Positions 1 to 7,402 of a DNA stretch of 29,756 nucleotides are shown piece by piece. The stretch is from Muribaculaceae bacterium (lineage in GTDB: Bacteria > Bacteroidota > Bacteroidia > Bacteroidales > Muribaculaceae), in assembly GCA_016287065.1 (NCBI GenBank), contig JAEEVB010000002.1, positions 1 to 29,756 of the forward strand, written 5' to 3'. Positions within the stretch are counted from its first letter, which is position 1; each line of letters opens with the position of its first letter. The translations under genes were made by a program, and so were the position numbers. The notes under the pieces were generated by a model. That model worked only from the letters and a program-made list of their open reading frames with translations. It did no database searches and was not told the origin of the DNA.

Positions 1-358
1 ACACGCAGTTGGCCAGGCCGTTGCTCTCCCACACCCAAATGCTGTCGCTGAAATTCATCCCCATCAGCTCACGGGCGCGAGCCTGAGCTTTCTTTTTGGA
101 ATAGTAACATTCACAGCACAGGCGATACACGGTCTTGCCTTTCACCGTAGTCTTGTAAACAGGATAGTACAGCACATCCGACATGAACTCCGAGGCCTCC
201 TTGGCTTTCTCAAGGCTTGAATAACTGCCGCACACCAGGTAATATACCTTGGTGGGTTTCTTGGTTGTGCGGCGCGCGGCATCGGCTGTGAAAGCGGCCA
301 TAACACTCACTAACACCACCAGCATGAGTGGCAACAGGTTCTTGATAGTTCTTTTCAT
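1..358 (-). CDS. SPOR-domain-like exported protein, truncated by the window edge
   Basis: The reading frame starts at the ATG complementary to 356-358 and runs off the left edge with no stop, so 119 residues are visible. Residues 1 to about 27 look like a signal peptide: a basic start (MKRTIKN), a hydrophobic stretch (LLPLMLVVLVSVMAAF) and small residues. After a short basic linker, KVYYLVCGSYSSLEKAKEA resembles the first strand and helix of a SPOR repeat, which usually reads Y-hydrophobic-V-x-G-S-F/Y-x-x-x-x-x-A. SPOR domains bind denuded peptidoglycan, often at division sites. The visible domain has Cys in place of the usual Val/Gln before GSY and a CCEC cluster near residue 85, which is unusual. 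The gene is divergent from the EamA transporter and has its own promoter at 388-419. It could also be a lone SPOR-fold protein of another role. Confidence 0.6.
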   Translation of the reverse strand, partial: MKRTIKNLLPLMLVVLVSVMAAFTADAARRTTKKPTKVYYLVCGSYSSLEKAKEASEFMSDVLYYPVYKTTVKGKTVYRLCCECYYSKKKAQARARELMGMNFSDSIWVWESNGLANCV

Positions 359-387
359 AATCATCATTGGTTTTAGTTCTTTTTTCG

Positions 388-419
388 CAAAGATAGCACA
401 AACCGAGCGCAAAACCAAA
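388..419 (-). promoter_or_regulatory. Bacteroidetes-type promoter for the SPOR-like gene
   Basis: Read on the minus strand, TTTG lies at 419-416 and TATCTTTG at 395-388, separated by 20 bases. This matches the Bacteroidetes -33/-7 pattern (TTTG, 19-21 nt, TAnnTTTG). The start codon is about 30 bases downstream at 358. It lies back to back with the plus-strand -7 candidate at 429-436. Confidence 0.6.
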
Positions 420-428
420 TATTTACAC

Positions 429-436
429 TAACTTTG
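429..436 (+). promoter_or_regulatory. -7 promoter element ahead of the EamA transporter
   Basis: TAACTTTG matches TAnnTTTG exactly. No clear TTTG is seen about 20 bases upstream. The ATG at 448 is only 11 bases after the element, so the 5' leader would be very short. Confidence 0.5.
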
Positions 437-447
437 CACCCATTCTT

Positions 448-1377
448 ATGCAATATTTAGGTGAACTCATATCCATCGGCGTGGCCTTCTCGTGGACCGC
501 AACAGCACTGCTGAGCGAGTTTGGTAGCAAGCGCATGGGCAATCTCACGCTCAATGTGATGCGCATGGGCATTGCTCTCATCTTTTCGGCTATCCTGTTC
601 TGGGTCATGACGGGCAGTCCGCTACCTGCCAAGGCCAGCACCGAAGCCTATGGCTGGATGATACTCTCAGGCATCGTAGGCTACGTGATTGGCGATTTCT
701 GCCTTTTCCAGTGCTACATCATCATCGGGTCCAAGTTCGGCCAACTGTTCATGACCCTCGCCCCCAGCACCGCTGCCATTATGGCGTGGTTCACCCTGGG
801 CCAGAGCATCAGGCCTACTGCCATCATTGCCATGGCTGTCACCCTTGTGGGCATCGCCATCTCTGTGCTCGGACGAGGCGACACGCATCACAAAGTCACC
901 CTGAAACTGCCCCTCAATGGCGTACTCTTTGCCATTGGTGCTGCCGTGTGTCAGGGTGTGGGACTTGTGCTCAGCAAGATTGGTATGGATCATTACGAGG
1001 CCTCTATGACAACGCCCTCGGCGCCCTGGTTGCTGCCTTTCTTTGCTAACTTTTTCCGCTGCGTGGCGGGAATCATAGGTTTTCTCATTCTCATGAGATT
1101 CAAGGAGGGATATAAGTCGCTGGGCAAGAACCTGACCGACCGTACGAGCATGGCTGCTGCCACCCTCACCACCATCTTTGGCCCCTTTGTGGGTGTAGGT
1201 TGCTCGCTGCTTGCCGTGCAGTACACCAGCGCCGGCATCGCCAGCACCCTCATGGCACTCACGCCCATCATCATCATCCTGCCCGCCTGGTGGATCTTCA
1301 AGCAGCCCATCACCCTCAAGAGCGTCATCGGCGCCCTCATCTCGGTGGTCGGCGTCTCCCTCTTCTTCCTCCTCTAA
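448..1377 (+). CDS. EamA/DMT-superfamily permease
   Basis: This 309-residue protein is almost entirely hydrophobic, with about ten predicted membrane helices arranged as two EamA repeats (roughly residues 1-145 and 155-309). The C-terminal half shows the family pattern of a small-residue-rich helix (YTSAGIASTLMALTPIIIIL) followed by a final helix pair (ITLKSVIGALISVVGVSLFF). EamA proteins are inner-membrane carriers of the drug/metabolite transporter superfamily and export or import small metabolites; the substrate cannot be told from sequence. Length is typical for the family (about 290-310). The ATG at 448 gives an N-terminus starting directly in helix 1 and sits just after the -7 element at 429-436, so no earlier start is possible on that transcript. 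It is monocistronic and divergent from the SPOR-like gene. Confidence 0.9.
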   Translation: MQYLGELISIGVAFSWTATALLSEFGSKRMGNLTLNVMRMGIALIFSAILFWVMTGSPLPAKASTEAYGWMILSGIVGYVIGDFCLFQCYIIIGSKFGQLFMTLAPSTAAIMAWFTLGQSIRPTAIIAMAVTLVGIAISVLGRGDTHHKVTLKLPLNGVLFAIGAAVCQGVGLVLSKIGMDHYEASMTTPSAPWLLPFFANFFRCVAGIIGFLILMRFKEGYKSLGKNLTDRTSMAAATLTTIFGPFVGVGCSLLAVQYTSAGIASTLMALTPIIIILPAWWIFKQPITLKSVIGALISVVGVSLFFLL

Positions 1378-1498
1378 ATCTCACACTCATCTTCTATCAA
1401 AAAAATCTTTTTGGAGCAAAACTTTCGTTGCTAATAGAATTTTTCGTAACTTTGAATGTTCAAGTGAGACTTTCACCAATTACAAGAGTGCCCAGGTC

Positions 1499-1663
1499 GA
1501 TTATGAGCCTGTTTTTCTTGAGCGGTTTTTCTGCAACCTGCTTTTAGGTGAGCAATGGCAACTCAGTAATCGTCAAATGATTATTGGAACCACCGACCAA
1601 GTACCGACCAAGTACCGACCAAGCTTGATAGTTCTTTGCCAACCTCTAGAAGTTAATGCATAA
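1499..1663 (+). pseudogene. Short coding-like remnant, possibly the end of a Fic-type or ATPase-regulator protein
   Basis: The frame ending at the TAA 1661-1663 reads DYEPVFLERFFCNLLLGEQW and, further on, TDQVPTKYRPS. There is no in-frame ATG between the promoter-like element at 1447-1454 and this stretch. The longer open frame reaching back into the transporter gene is Ser/Pro-rich shadow. The composition of the last 54 codons is protein-like and differs from that shadow. From memory, similar FFxNLLLG and TDQVPTKYRPS peptides occur near the C-terminus of Bacteroidetes Fic-domain or ATP-binding regulator proteins, but this is not verified. The best reading is a decayed 3' fragment left by deletion; it may equally be chance. 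Confidence 0.3.
1592..1624 (+). repeat. 11-bp unit repeated three times
   Basis: Units at 1592-1602, 1603-1613 and 1614-1624 read ACCGACCAAGT, the same again, and ACCGACCAAGC (last base changed). Because 11 is not a multiple of three, the 33 bases encode the non-repeating peptide TDQVPTKYRPS when read in the remnant's frame. Confidence 0.9.
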
Positions 1664-1675
1664 CTGCACTTTCTT

Positions 1676-1712
1676 GAAAAGTAGTGAGGCGACAAATGGA
1701 TGACGCCTCACT
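1676..1712 (-). terminator. Probable terminator of the patatin gene
   Basis: A 9-bp perfect stem is formed by AGTGAGGCG (1683-1691) and CGCCTCACT (1704-1712) with a 12-base loop. On the minus strand it is followed by ACTTTTC. It lies 31 bases beyond the stop of the patatin gene at 1743. Confidence 0.65.
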
Positions 1713-1742
1713 GTGGAAATAATCCGTATTAATCAGTTTACT

Positions 1743-3800
1743 TTAGAAGTCGAAGCCTAGTGAGACATAGACGTTCACGCGGTGGGTGTAACTGTTCCAG
1801 CCAATCGAAGCACCGAGAGGACCCAGTACGGCGCTATTGTAGTAATAGGCCAGTTGCAGGCCCCACAAGACTTTGCGCTTGAATATGTCGCTGATTTCAT
1901 CGTTGTGCTCGGCCACGCTGCCATCGAGCAGAATGTAGTGAGGACCCACGATGCGCTGCTGCAACCTGAGCGACGCACTCACGAAGTTGTTGTCGAGATA
2001 CTCGAAGTGCCCCAATCCTGCCATGGGCAGCTGGTGCGAGAAGAATTTGCCAAAGGTGGTTCCGCCCACAGCATTGTGCTTCATCACGGGCAGGTCTTTG
2101 CCAAAGAGCAACCGGCCCTGCACTCGGGGACGCAGGTGGGTGGTAGCTGTGATGGGCAGTGTCACCTGATACATGGCCATGAGACTGCTGAAACCGATGT
2201 GCCCCTTCCACTGGGCCAGATTGTCGGTATAATACTCATAGCGAGCCTCGGCTCTCATACCGCGGCGCGGGAAGTATTGGCTGTCTTCATTGTTGTAGCG
2301 CAGGCGCACATGATAGTTGAAGTAGTTCTCGTTGGCGGGAAAATCGATGGTGCTCTTTTCGTTCCACAGGCCATTGAACACATGATAGTGCTCCCATCCC
2401 AGGCCCACTTCACAGTCAAAGTTCATGGCATCGACCGAGAAGAGCTTGAGATTGGCATTCTGATAGATGTACGACAGGCAATCGCTCTTCTTGCCCTTGT
2501 TGAAGAACTCCTGGTGGATGTTGGTCCAGAACTCATAGCTCACACCCATCTTCTTGAAATCCCAAGGCTGGATGTCAAACCCCAAGCGAATCTTTGAACG
2601 GAGTCCCAGACGCAGCGTGAGGTCCAGTTCATTCTTGAGGTTGCCAGGCATAAAGTAACGGCCGCGGAACTGTACCGCTGCCACATCCTCGGTGTCGTAG
2701 CGCACCCCCAGCGAGGCCATCATGGCATTGGGTTCATATCGGTCGATGAGTTTATGCGGGTCTTCTTCAATCACCTTAAGGTTTTCGATTTGGCGCAGGT
2801 GCAGGGTGTAATCCTTGTCGGGCGATGCTCCTGCCAGTTCCTTGAGTTTCTTGATGTCATCGATTTTCTCACGGGCGGCTTCCTCGCCTTTCTCCATGAG
2901 TGTCTTGATGGCACCATGGGTGAAACTGCCGCTCGAGAAACCGCGCACGGGAACAGTGATGACCAGGTCGCAATATTTCTCGTTCTCCTTGGAGCGACGG
3001 GTGATGTCGCTGCCAATAGAGCGTTCCATCACATCCATCAGAGTGCGATAGCGCTTGTCCTTACCCACTCCCATGTCAAACCTGATGCCAATCACTATAT
3101 CGGCACCCAGCTCTCGCGCCACATCGGCGGCGAAGTTGTTTTTGGTGCCGCCGTCCACGAGCACCATGTCACCCATGGGCACAGGGGTGAACACACCAGG
3201 GATTGACATGCTCGAACGGATGCTCTTCACGAGCGAGCCCTTCGAAAGCACCACGGCGCTGTCGGTCACCAGGTTGGTGGCGACGCAGGCAAACTGGCGC
3301 GGCAGGTCGCGCAGGAAGTTGATGCTGTCGGTGTAGTCTTGCAAGTAGTGTTCGAAGGTGGTTTCTATGTTATTGCCACGAATCACGCCGCCGGGTTTCG
3401 GGTCAAGGCCGCCACGCACATAGAACTCGCGTTCATACACATAGGTGTTGCGTGCCTCGCGCTCGCTCAGTGTGAGCCGTTTCGGGTTGCCTCGGTCAAG
3501 AAACAGTTCCGACCAGTCCATCATGGTAAACATGGTGGCAATTTCGTCGCTGTCGTAGCCCACGCTGTAGAGCGAGCCCACAATGCTGCCAATGCTGGTT
3601 CCCACCACCATATCGACGGGCAATCCCGCTTCTTCAATCACCTTGAGCGCGCCCACATGAGCGGCACCGAGTGCACCACCGCCACTCAGCACCAGAGCCA
3701 CCTTCTTGCGGCCCTGCACGCTGTCGGGCTTTTGCGTGTCAGCCATTGCGGGCATTGCCAGCAGCAATAGCATCATCAAGCACAAAATAGTTCGTTTCAT
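1743..3800 (-). CDS. Patatin-like phospholipase with C-terminal outer-membrane beta-barrel
   Basis: This 685-residue protein begins at the ATG complementary to 3798-3800. The open frame continues upstream, but the added residues have no signal character and overlap the preceding gene, whereas MKRTILCLMMLLLLAMPAMA is a clear signal peptide. The patatin domain spans about 33-310: oxyanion loop GGGALG (40-45), nucleophile motif GTSIG with Ser69, and DGG with the partner Asp216, so the Ser-Asp dyad is intact. From about residue 370 to the end, alternating aromatic strands and a terminal Phe (YVSLGFDF) indicate a BamA/Omp85-like barrel. The family (PlpD-like, type Vd) hydrolyses lipid acyl esters and is displayed or released at the outer membrane. 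A typical POTRA domain between the two parts is not obvious. It lies 34 bases after the preceding gene on the same strand, suggesting a two-gene operon. Confidence 0.88.
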   Translation of the reverse strand: MKRTILCLMMLLLLAMPAMADTQKPDSVQGRKKVALVLSGGGALGAAHVGALKVIEEAGLPVDMVVGTSIGSIVGSLYSVGYDSDEIATMFTMMDWSELFLDRGNPKRLTLSEREARNTYVYEREFYVRGGLDPKPGGVIRGNNIETTFEHYLQDYTDSINFLRDLPRQFACVATNLVTDSAVVLSKGSLVKSIRSSMSIPGVFTPVPMGDMVLVDGGTKNNFAADVARELGADIVIGIRFDMGVGKDKRYRTLMDVMERSIGSDITRRSKENEKYCDLVITVPVRGFSSGSFTHGAIKTLMEKGEEAAREKIDDIKKLKELAGASPDKDYTLHLRQIENLKVIEEDPHKLIDRYEPNAMMASLGVRYDTEDVAAVQFRGRYFMPGNLKNELDLTLRLGLRSKIRLGFDIQPWDFKKMGVSYEFWTNIHQEFFNKGKKSDCLSYIYQNANLKLFSVDAMNFDCEVGLGWEHYHVFNGLWNEKSTIDFPANENYFNYHVRLRYNNEDSQYFPRRGMRAEARYEYYTDNLAQWKGHIGFSSLMAMYQVTLPITATTHLRPRVQGRLLFGKDLPVMKHNAVGGTTFGKFFSHQLPMAGLGHFEYLDNNFVSASLRLQQRIVGPHYILLDGSVAEHNDEISDIFKRKVLWGLQLAYYYNSAVLGPLGASIGWNSYTHRVNVYVSLGFDF

Positions 3801-3834
3801 ATCTAGATAATGTTTTTCTTTTAAAGGTTTAGAA

Positions 3835-4467
3835 TTAGCGAGGTTCGTAGATGTCGGCATCCACATCGGGCATCTTGCGTGTAATAGCCACATCGCCCAT
3901 GAGCACGGGTTTGAGATCGAGATAGATTTCAATCCCTGCATCATCAACCACCCCTGCCTCTTCGAGCTCAATATCTTCGTAACAGACATAGGAGAATCGC
4001 AATTTGCCACCCTTAGGCACGCGAATGGCGAATTTCCCATCTAAATTAGAGGCTGTGCCAAATTTGGTGCCTTCAAGCATAATGCTCACCCCAACGCACG
4101 GCTCACCAGTTTCCCTGTCGATGACTCGGCCTCGCACAATCACTGCGGTGGTGTCGCCCGGAGCGGCATCTACCAGCTTTGCTTGAACAGGCTGTACAGC
4201 CGGTATGTCGGGCACCACCTGCTGCGCCTGCATGGGCATGAACGAAGCCGCACCCAGCGCAAGGCCTGCCACAGTCACAACCTTTCCCATAGCTCTGCGG
4301 CGGTGCAACTGGTGCTCGATGTAACGCAATTCACGCTCGCAGGCAGGGCAAGTGCCGGAACAGTCGCCCTCGTGCGTGCACACCGCAGGCGTGTAGTCGA
4401 TGTCATTGGCTTGGGCTACCTGGCAGCGAATGTCACGCAAATGTTCGCAAATCTCTTTTCCTTTCAT
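3835..4467 (-). CDS. Membrane protein with N-terminal Cys motif and carboxypeptidase-regulatory-like domain
   Basis: This 210-residue protein starts at the ATG complementary to 4465-4467; a farther upstream ATG in the same frame would lie at or before the promoter. Residues 1-58 form a compact polar module with MKGKEICEHLRDIR, then four cysteines at 30, 36, 40 and 43 (C-x5-C-x3-C-x2-C) and ELRYIEHQLHRRR. Residues 61-80 are a membrane segment. About 108-185 is a carboxypeptidase-regulatory-like beta-sandwich: VRGRVIDRETGEPCVGVSIM, then a GKFAIRVPKGG turn. This fold is common at the start of SusC/TonB receptors and in Bacteroidetes periplasmic proteins. I infer a cytosolic, possibly metal-binding Cys module joined through the membrane to a periplasmic domain. 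No enzyme function can be assigned. It is probably co-transcribed with the patatin gene. Confidence 0.75.
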   Translation of the reverse strand: MKGKEICEHLRDIRCQVAQANDIDYTPAVCTHEGDCSGTCPACERELRYIEHQLHRRRAMGKVVTVAGLALGAASFMPMQAQQVVPDIPAVQPVQAKLVDAAPGDTTAVIVRGRVIDRETGEPCVGVSIMLEGTKFGTASNLDGKFAIRVPKGGKLRFSYVCYEDIELEEAGVVDDAGIEIYLDLKPVLMGDVAITRKMPDVDADIYEPR

Positions 4468-4496
4468 GTGAATTGTCAAATAATAATAGTAGATTA

Positions 4497-4529
4497 CAAA
4501 ATTACAAAAACAATTCACTTCAATCCAAA
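4497..4529 (-). promoter_or_regulatory. Bacteroidetes-type promoter for the Cys-motif/patatin pair
   Basis: On the minus strand TTTG lies at 4529-4526 and TAATTTTG at 4504-4497, with 21 bases between. The expected transcript start is near 4490, leaving a leader of about 25 bases before the ATG at 4467. This rules out the open-frame start at 4518, which lies inside the promoter. Confidence 0.65.
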
Positions 4530-4604
4530 ACCGACCCTCATTTTTTGCTCAATATAGTGTGTTTTATTCGTCTTTGATTTGTTTTGAACTCGGTTTGCAC
4601 TTTT

Positions 4605-5312
4605 TTATTGTTTTAAAGTCCAGCCATTGTCGCCATGATAAATCATCTGGCGAGTCATGCCACCATCGATGCAGATGTTCTCGCCCGTGATGAAGCCGGC
4701 CTTGTCGGAGCAAAGGTATAGCACCATGTTGGCGATGTCCATGGGGTTGCCTACGCGTCCTGCTGGCTGCTGCGTGGCGTCTGGACCTTCATAGACGGTG
4801 CCTGCTGTGTCAATCCAACCGGGCGAAATGCTGTTTACGCGCACTTTCCCGGCAAGGCTCACGGCCAGTGCATGGGTGAGTGCTGCAATGCCGCCTTTTG
4901 CAGCCGTGTAACTCTCGGTTTGAGGTTGACTCATGCGGTCGCGCGACGAAGAGATGTTGACAATGGCTGCACCCTTGGCAAAATGTGGGGCAAAGAGTTT
5001 GGCAAGATAGAACGGGGCCGTTACGCCCACGCTCAAGGCATACTGGAACTCTTCGTAGGTACACTCCGAGAGCCCTTTCATCAGCGGCAAGGCATTGTTG
5101 ATGAGATAGTCCACATGACCATGCCTGTCTATAACTTCTTTGGCAAATTGTTCCAACACTTGTTTGTCGGCAAGGTCGCCCACAAAGTGGTTGCCCTGCT
5201 GCTTGTCGATGATGCAAACTGTGGCACCAGCATTCTGGAACTCCTCGGCTACACATCGTCCTATGCCCTGTGCACCGCCTGTAACGACTGCTATTTTATC
5301 TTGATAATTCAT
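4605..5312 (-). CDS. Short-chain dehydrogenase/reductase (SDR) family oxidoreductase
   Basis: This is a 235-residue classical SDR. The Rossmann nucleotide-binding motif TGGAQGIG is at 11-18, with Asp37 after the second strand (CIID), which usually favours NAD over NADP. NNA lies at 72-74, the catalytic Ser is in NISSS (about 121-123), and the Tyr-Lys pair is Y135 and K139 in SYTAAK. SISPGWIDT and the C-terminal GFITGENICIDGG complete the family signature. It probably oxidises or reduces a hydroxyl/keto substrate in the cytosol; the substrate is not determinable. The ATG at 5312 is the natural start, directly before strand 1 (DKIAVVTGG). It stands alone, divergent from argS. Confidence 0.92.
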   Translation of the reverse strand: MNYQDKIAVVTGGAQGIGRCVAEEFQNAGATVCIIDKQQGNHFVGDLADKQVLEQFAKEVIDRHGHVDYLINNALPLMKGLSECTYEEFQYALSVGVTAPFYLAKLFAPHFAKGAAIVNISSSRDRMSQPQTESYTAAKGGIAALTHALAVSLAGKVRVNSISPGWIDTAGTVYEGPDATQQPAGRVGNPMDIANMVLYLCSDKAGFITGENICIDGGMTRQMIYHGDNGWTLKQ

Positions 5313-5519
5313 AATTTATTTATTAGTTTCTCAAATGATTAGTTGTAAATAAAAGTAAAGATATTGCGCATATCATTGATTTTTAGGGGTGTATTGGTCG
5401 TAAAACCATTATATGCCATCACCAAGGCAATGCATGGCACCCATGCAAAGTTCGCTACATTTCTTGTTATATGCAAACAATTTCTTTAGAGGGATGGGGT
5501 GAAATTCGGTAATAATGCC

Positions 5520-5527
5520 TAACTTTG
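5520..5527 (+). promoter_or_regulatory. -7 promoter element of argS
   Basis: TAACTTTG matches TAnnTTTG. It overlaps the first codons of the longest open frame (ATG 5515), so transcription should begin after that ATG and translation should start at ATG 5560. No clear TTTG is seen 20 bases upstream. Confidence 0.55.
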
Positions 5528-5559
5528 TGAAAATTTTTATAATAAAGCTAGATATAGAT

Positions 5560-7347
5560 ATGTCGATTGATAAAATTATAGCCGAATCTACGGCCCAGGC
5601 TGTGCTGGCGCTCTATGGTTTGGAAGTTTCAGCAGATAGTATTGTTCCGCAGACTACCAAGAAGGAGTTTGAGGGCAATCTCACCGTGGTTGTGTTCCCA
5701 TTCCTGAAGGCATCGCACAAGCGGCCCGAGGAGACTGCCCAAGAGATTGGCGACTACTTGGTGGCCAACTGCGAGGCGGTGGAGAAATATAATGTGATTA
5801 AGGGTTTCCTGAACATCACCATCAAGCCCAGTTTCTGGACAAGCGTGCTGCTGCACATGACTCAGGAGGAGAATTATGGCATCAAGCCGGTGACCGACGA
5901 CAGCAAACTGGTGATGGTTGAATACTCGTCGCCCAACACCAACAAACCTCTGCATCTGGGCCACGTGCGTAACAACCTGTTGGGATACAGCCTTGCCAAG
6001 ATTTTGGAGGCCAACGGCAACAAGGTGGTGAAAACCAACATTGTGAACGACCGTGGCATACACATCTGCAAGTCGATGCTGGCTTGGCTCAAGTGGGGCG
6101 AAGGTGCTACTCCCGAGTCTACCGGCAAGAAAGGCGACCACCTGATTGGCGACTATTATGTGCTCTTCGACAAGCACTACAAGGCCGAGGTGAAGCAGAT
6201 TGCCGCTGAGCAGGGCATCAGCGAAGAAGAAGCTGAGAAACAGTCGACCCTGATGCAAGAAGCCCGCGAGATGCTCAAGAAGTGGGAGGCTGGCGACCCT
6301 GAGGTGCGCGCACTGTGGCGCAAGATGAACGAGTGGGTGTATGCCGGTTTCGACGAAACCTACAAGCGCATGGGCGTGTCGTTCGACAAGATATACTATG
6401 AGAGCGAAACCTACCTTGAAGGTAAGGAAAAGGTGCTTGAAGGCCTCGAGAAAGGCGTGTTCTACCGGAAGGAAGACGGCTCGGTGTGGGCCGACCTCAC
6501 GCCCGACGGACTCGACCACAAGTTGCTGCTGCGTAGCGATGGCACGTCGGTGTATATGACGCAGGACATTGGCACAGCCAAGTTGCGCTATCAGGACTAT
6601 CCCATCGATCAAATGATATATGTGGTGGGCAATGAGCAGAACTATCACTTCCAGGTGCTCGCACTGCTGCTCGACAAGGTGGGCTTCAAGTGGGGCAAGG
6701 ACCTGATTCACTTCTCCTATGGCATGGTCGAACTTCCCAACGGCAAGATGAAGAGCCGTGAAGGTACCGTGGTCGACGCCGATGAACTGATGGATGAGAT
6801 GATCGATACTGCCCGCGCCATGAGCAATGAGCCTGGCCGCTTGGCTGGCGTGCCCGACGAGGAGAAGGAAGACGTACTGCGCATGATAGGCCTTGGTGCC
6901 CTTAAGTACTTCATCCTGAAGGTCGACCCGCGCAAGAACATGCTCTTCAACCCGCAGGAATCCATCGACTTCAACGGCAACACGGGTCCCTTTATCCAGT
7001 ATACTTATGCCCGCATTCAGTCGGTGTTGCGCAAGAGCGATGCTGCCGATATGCAGACTGACATTGCTGCCTATGAACCCAATGAGAAAGAAGTGGAACT
7101 GCTGCAGCGCCTTGCCGACTTTGCCGGCGTGGTGACCGAGGCTGGCAAGTCGTATAGCCCTGCCATCATCGCCAACTATGTGTTTGAACTGGCCAAGGCC
7201 TACAATCAGTTCTATCACGACTGTAGCATCTTGAAAGAAGAGAATGCTGTGACCCGCGCCTTCAGGCTGCAGTTGAGCCAGATGGTGGCCAAGGTGCTCA
7301 AGAGCGGTTTCGCGCTGCTCGGCATCGAGATGCCCTCGCGCATGTGA
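5560..7347 (+). CDS. argS: Arginyl-tRNA synthetase
   Basis: This 595-residue class I aminoacyl-tRNA synthetase charges tRNA-Arg with arginine in the cytosol. The N-terminal Arg-specific domain (1 to about 110) contains FEGNLTVVVFPFLK. The HIGH motif is HLGH at 132-135 within SSPNTNKPLHLGHVRNN, a strongly conserved ArgRS signature. A KMSKS-like loop is present as GKMKSREGT. Residues NTGPFIQYTYARIQS near 490 and the DALR-type anticodon-binding helical end (FELAKAYNQFYHDC) are typical. Start at MSIDKIIAES rather than the ATG at 5515, because the -7 element lies over the earlier one and the extra residues are Ile/Lys-rich and not part of the family. The next gene follows after 55 bases. Confidence 0.96.
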   Translation: MSIDKIIAESTAQAVLALYGLEVSADSIVPQTTKKEFEGNLTVVVFPFLKASHKRPEETAQEIGDYLVANCEAVEKYNVIKGFLNITIKPSFWTSVLLHMTQEENYGIKPVTDDSKLVMVEYSSPNTNKPLHLGHVRNNLLGYSLAKILEANGNKVVKTNIVNDRGIHICKSMLAWLKWGEGATPESTGKKGDHLIGDYYVLFDKHYKAEVKQIAAEQGISEEEAEKQSTLMQEAREMLKKWEAGDPEVRALWRKMNEWVYAGFDETYKRMGVSFDKIYYESETYLEGKEKVLEGLEKGVFYRKEDGSVWADLTPDGLDHKLLLRSDGTSVYMTQDIGTAKLRYQDYPIDQMIYVVGNEQNYHFQVLALLLDKVGFKWGKDLIHFSYGMVELPNGKMKSREGTVVDADELMDEMIDTARAMSNEPGRLAGVPDEEKEDVLRMIGLGALKYFILKVDPRKNMLFNPQESIDFNGNTGPFIQYTYARIQSVLRKSDAADMQTDIAAYEPNEKEVELLQRLADFAGVVTEAGKSYSPAIIANYVFELAKAYNQFYHDCSILKEENAVTRAFRLQLSQMVAKVLKSGFALLGIEMPSRM

Positions 7348-7402
7348 TTGGCATGGTTATTGCAGTTATTGACAGAAAACAAACTATTAAAAATAGATAA
7401 AA

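Larger units (their letters stand above)
1378..1742. other. 365-base intergenic region
   Basis: No complete gene is visible. It contains a candidate plus-strand promoter (TTTC at 1423-1426, 20 bases, TAACTTTG at 1447-1454) that faces no intact open frame, a coding-like remnant at 1499-1663 with an 11-bp triplication, and the hairpin at 1683-1712 that probably ends the patatin transcript coming from the right. Confidence 0.6.

Noticed and set aside
1211..1500. Ser/Pro-rich plus-strand frame overlapping the end of the EamA gene
   Set aside because: It is an out-of-frame reading of the transporter gene; only the 3' stretch from 1499 has protein-like composition and is reported separately as a remnant.
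5629..7218. 529-residue open frame antisense to argS
   Set aside because: It is a shadow produced by the codon bias of argS (few TTA, CTA and TCA codons). The sense strand has full ArgRS motifs; the antisense product is His/Val/Leu-rich with no family character.
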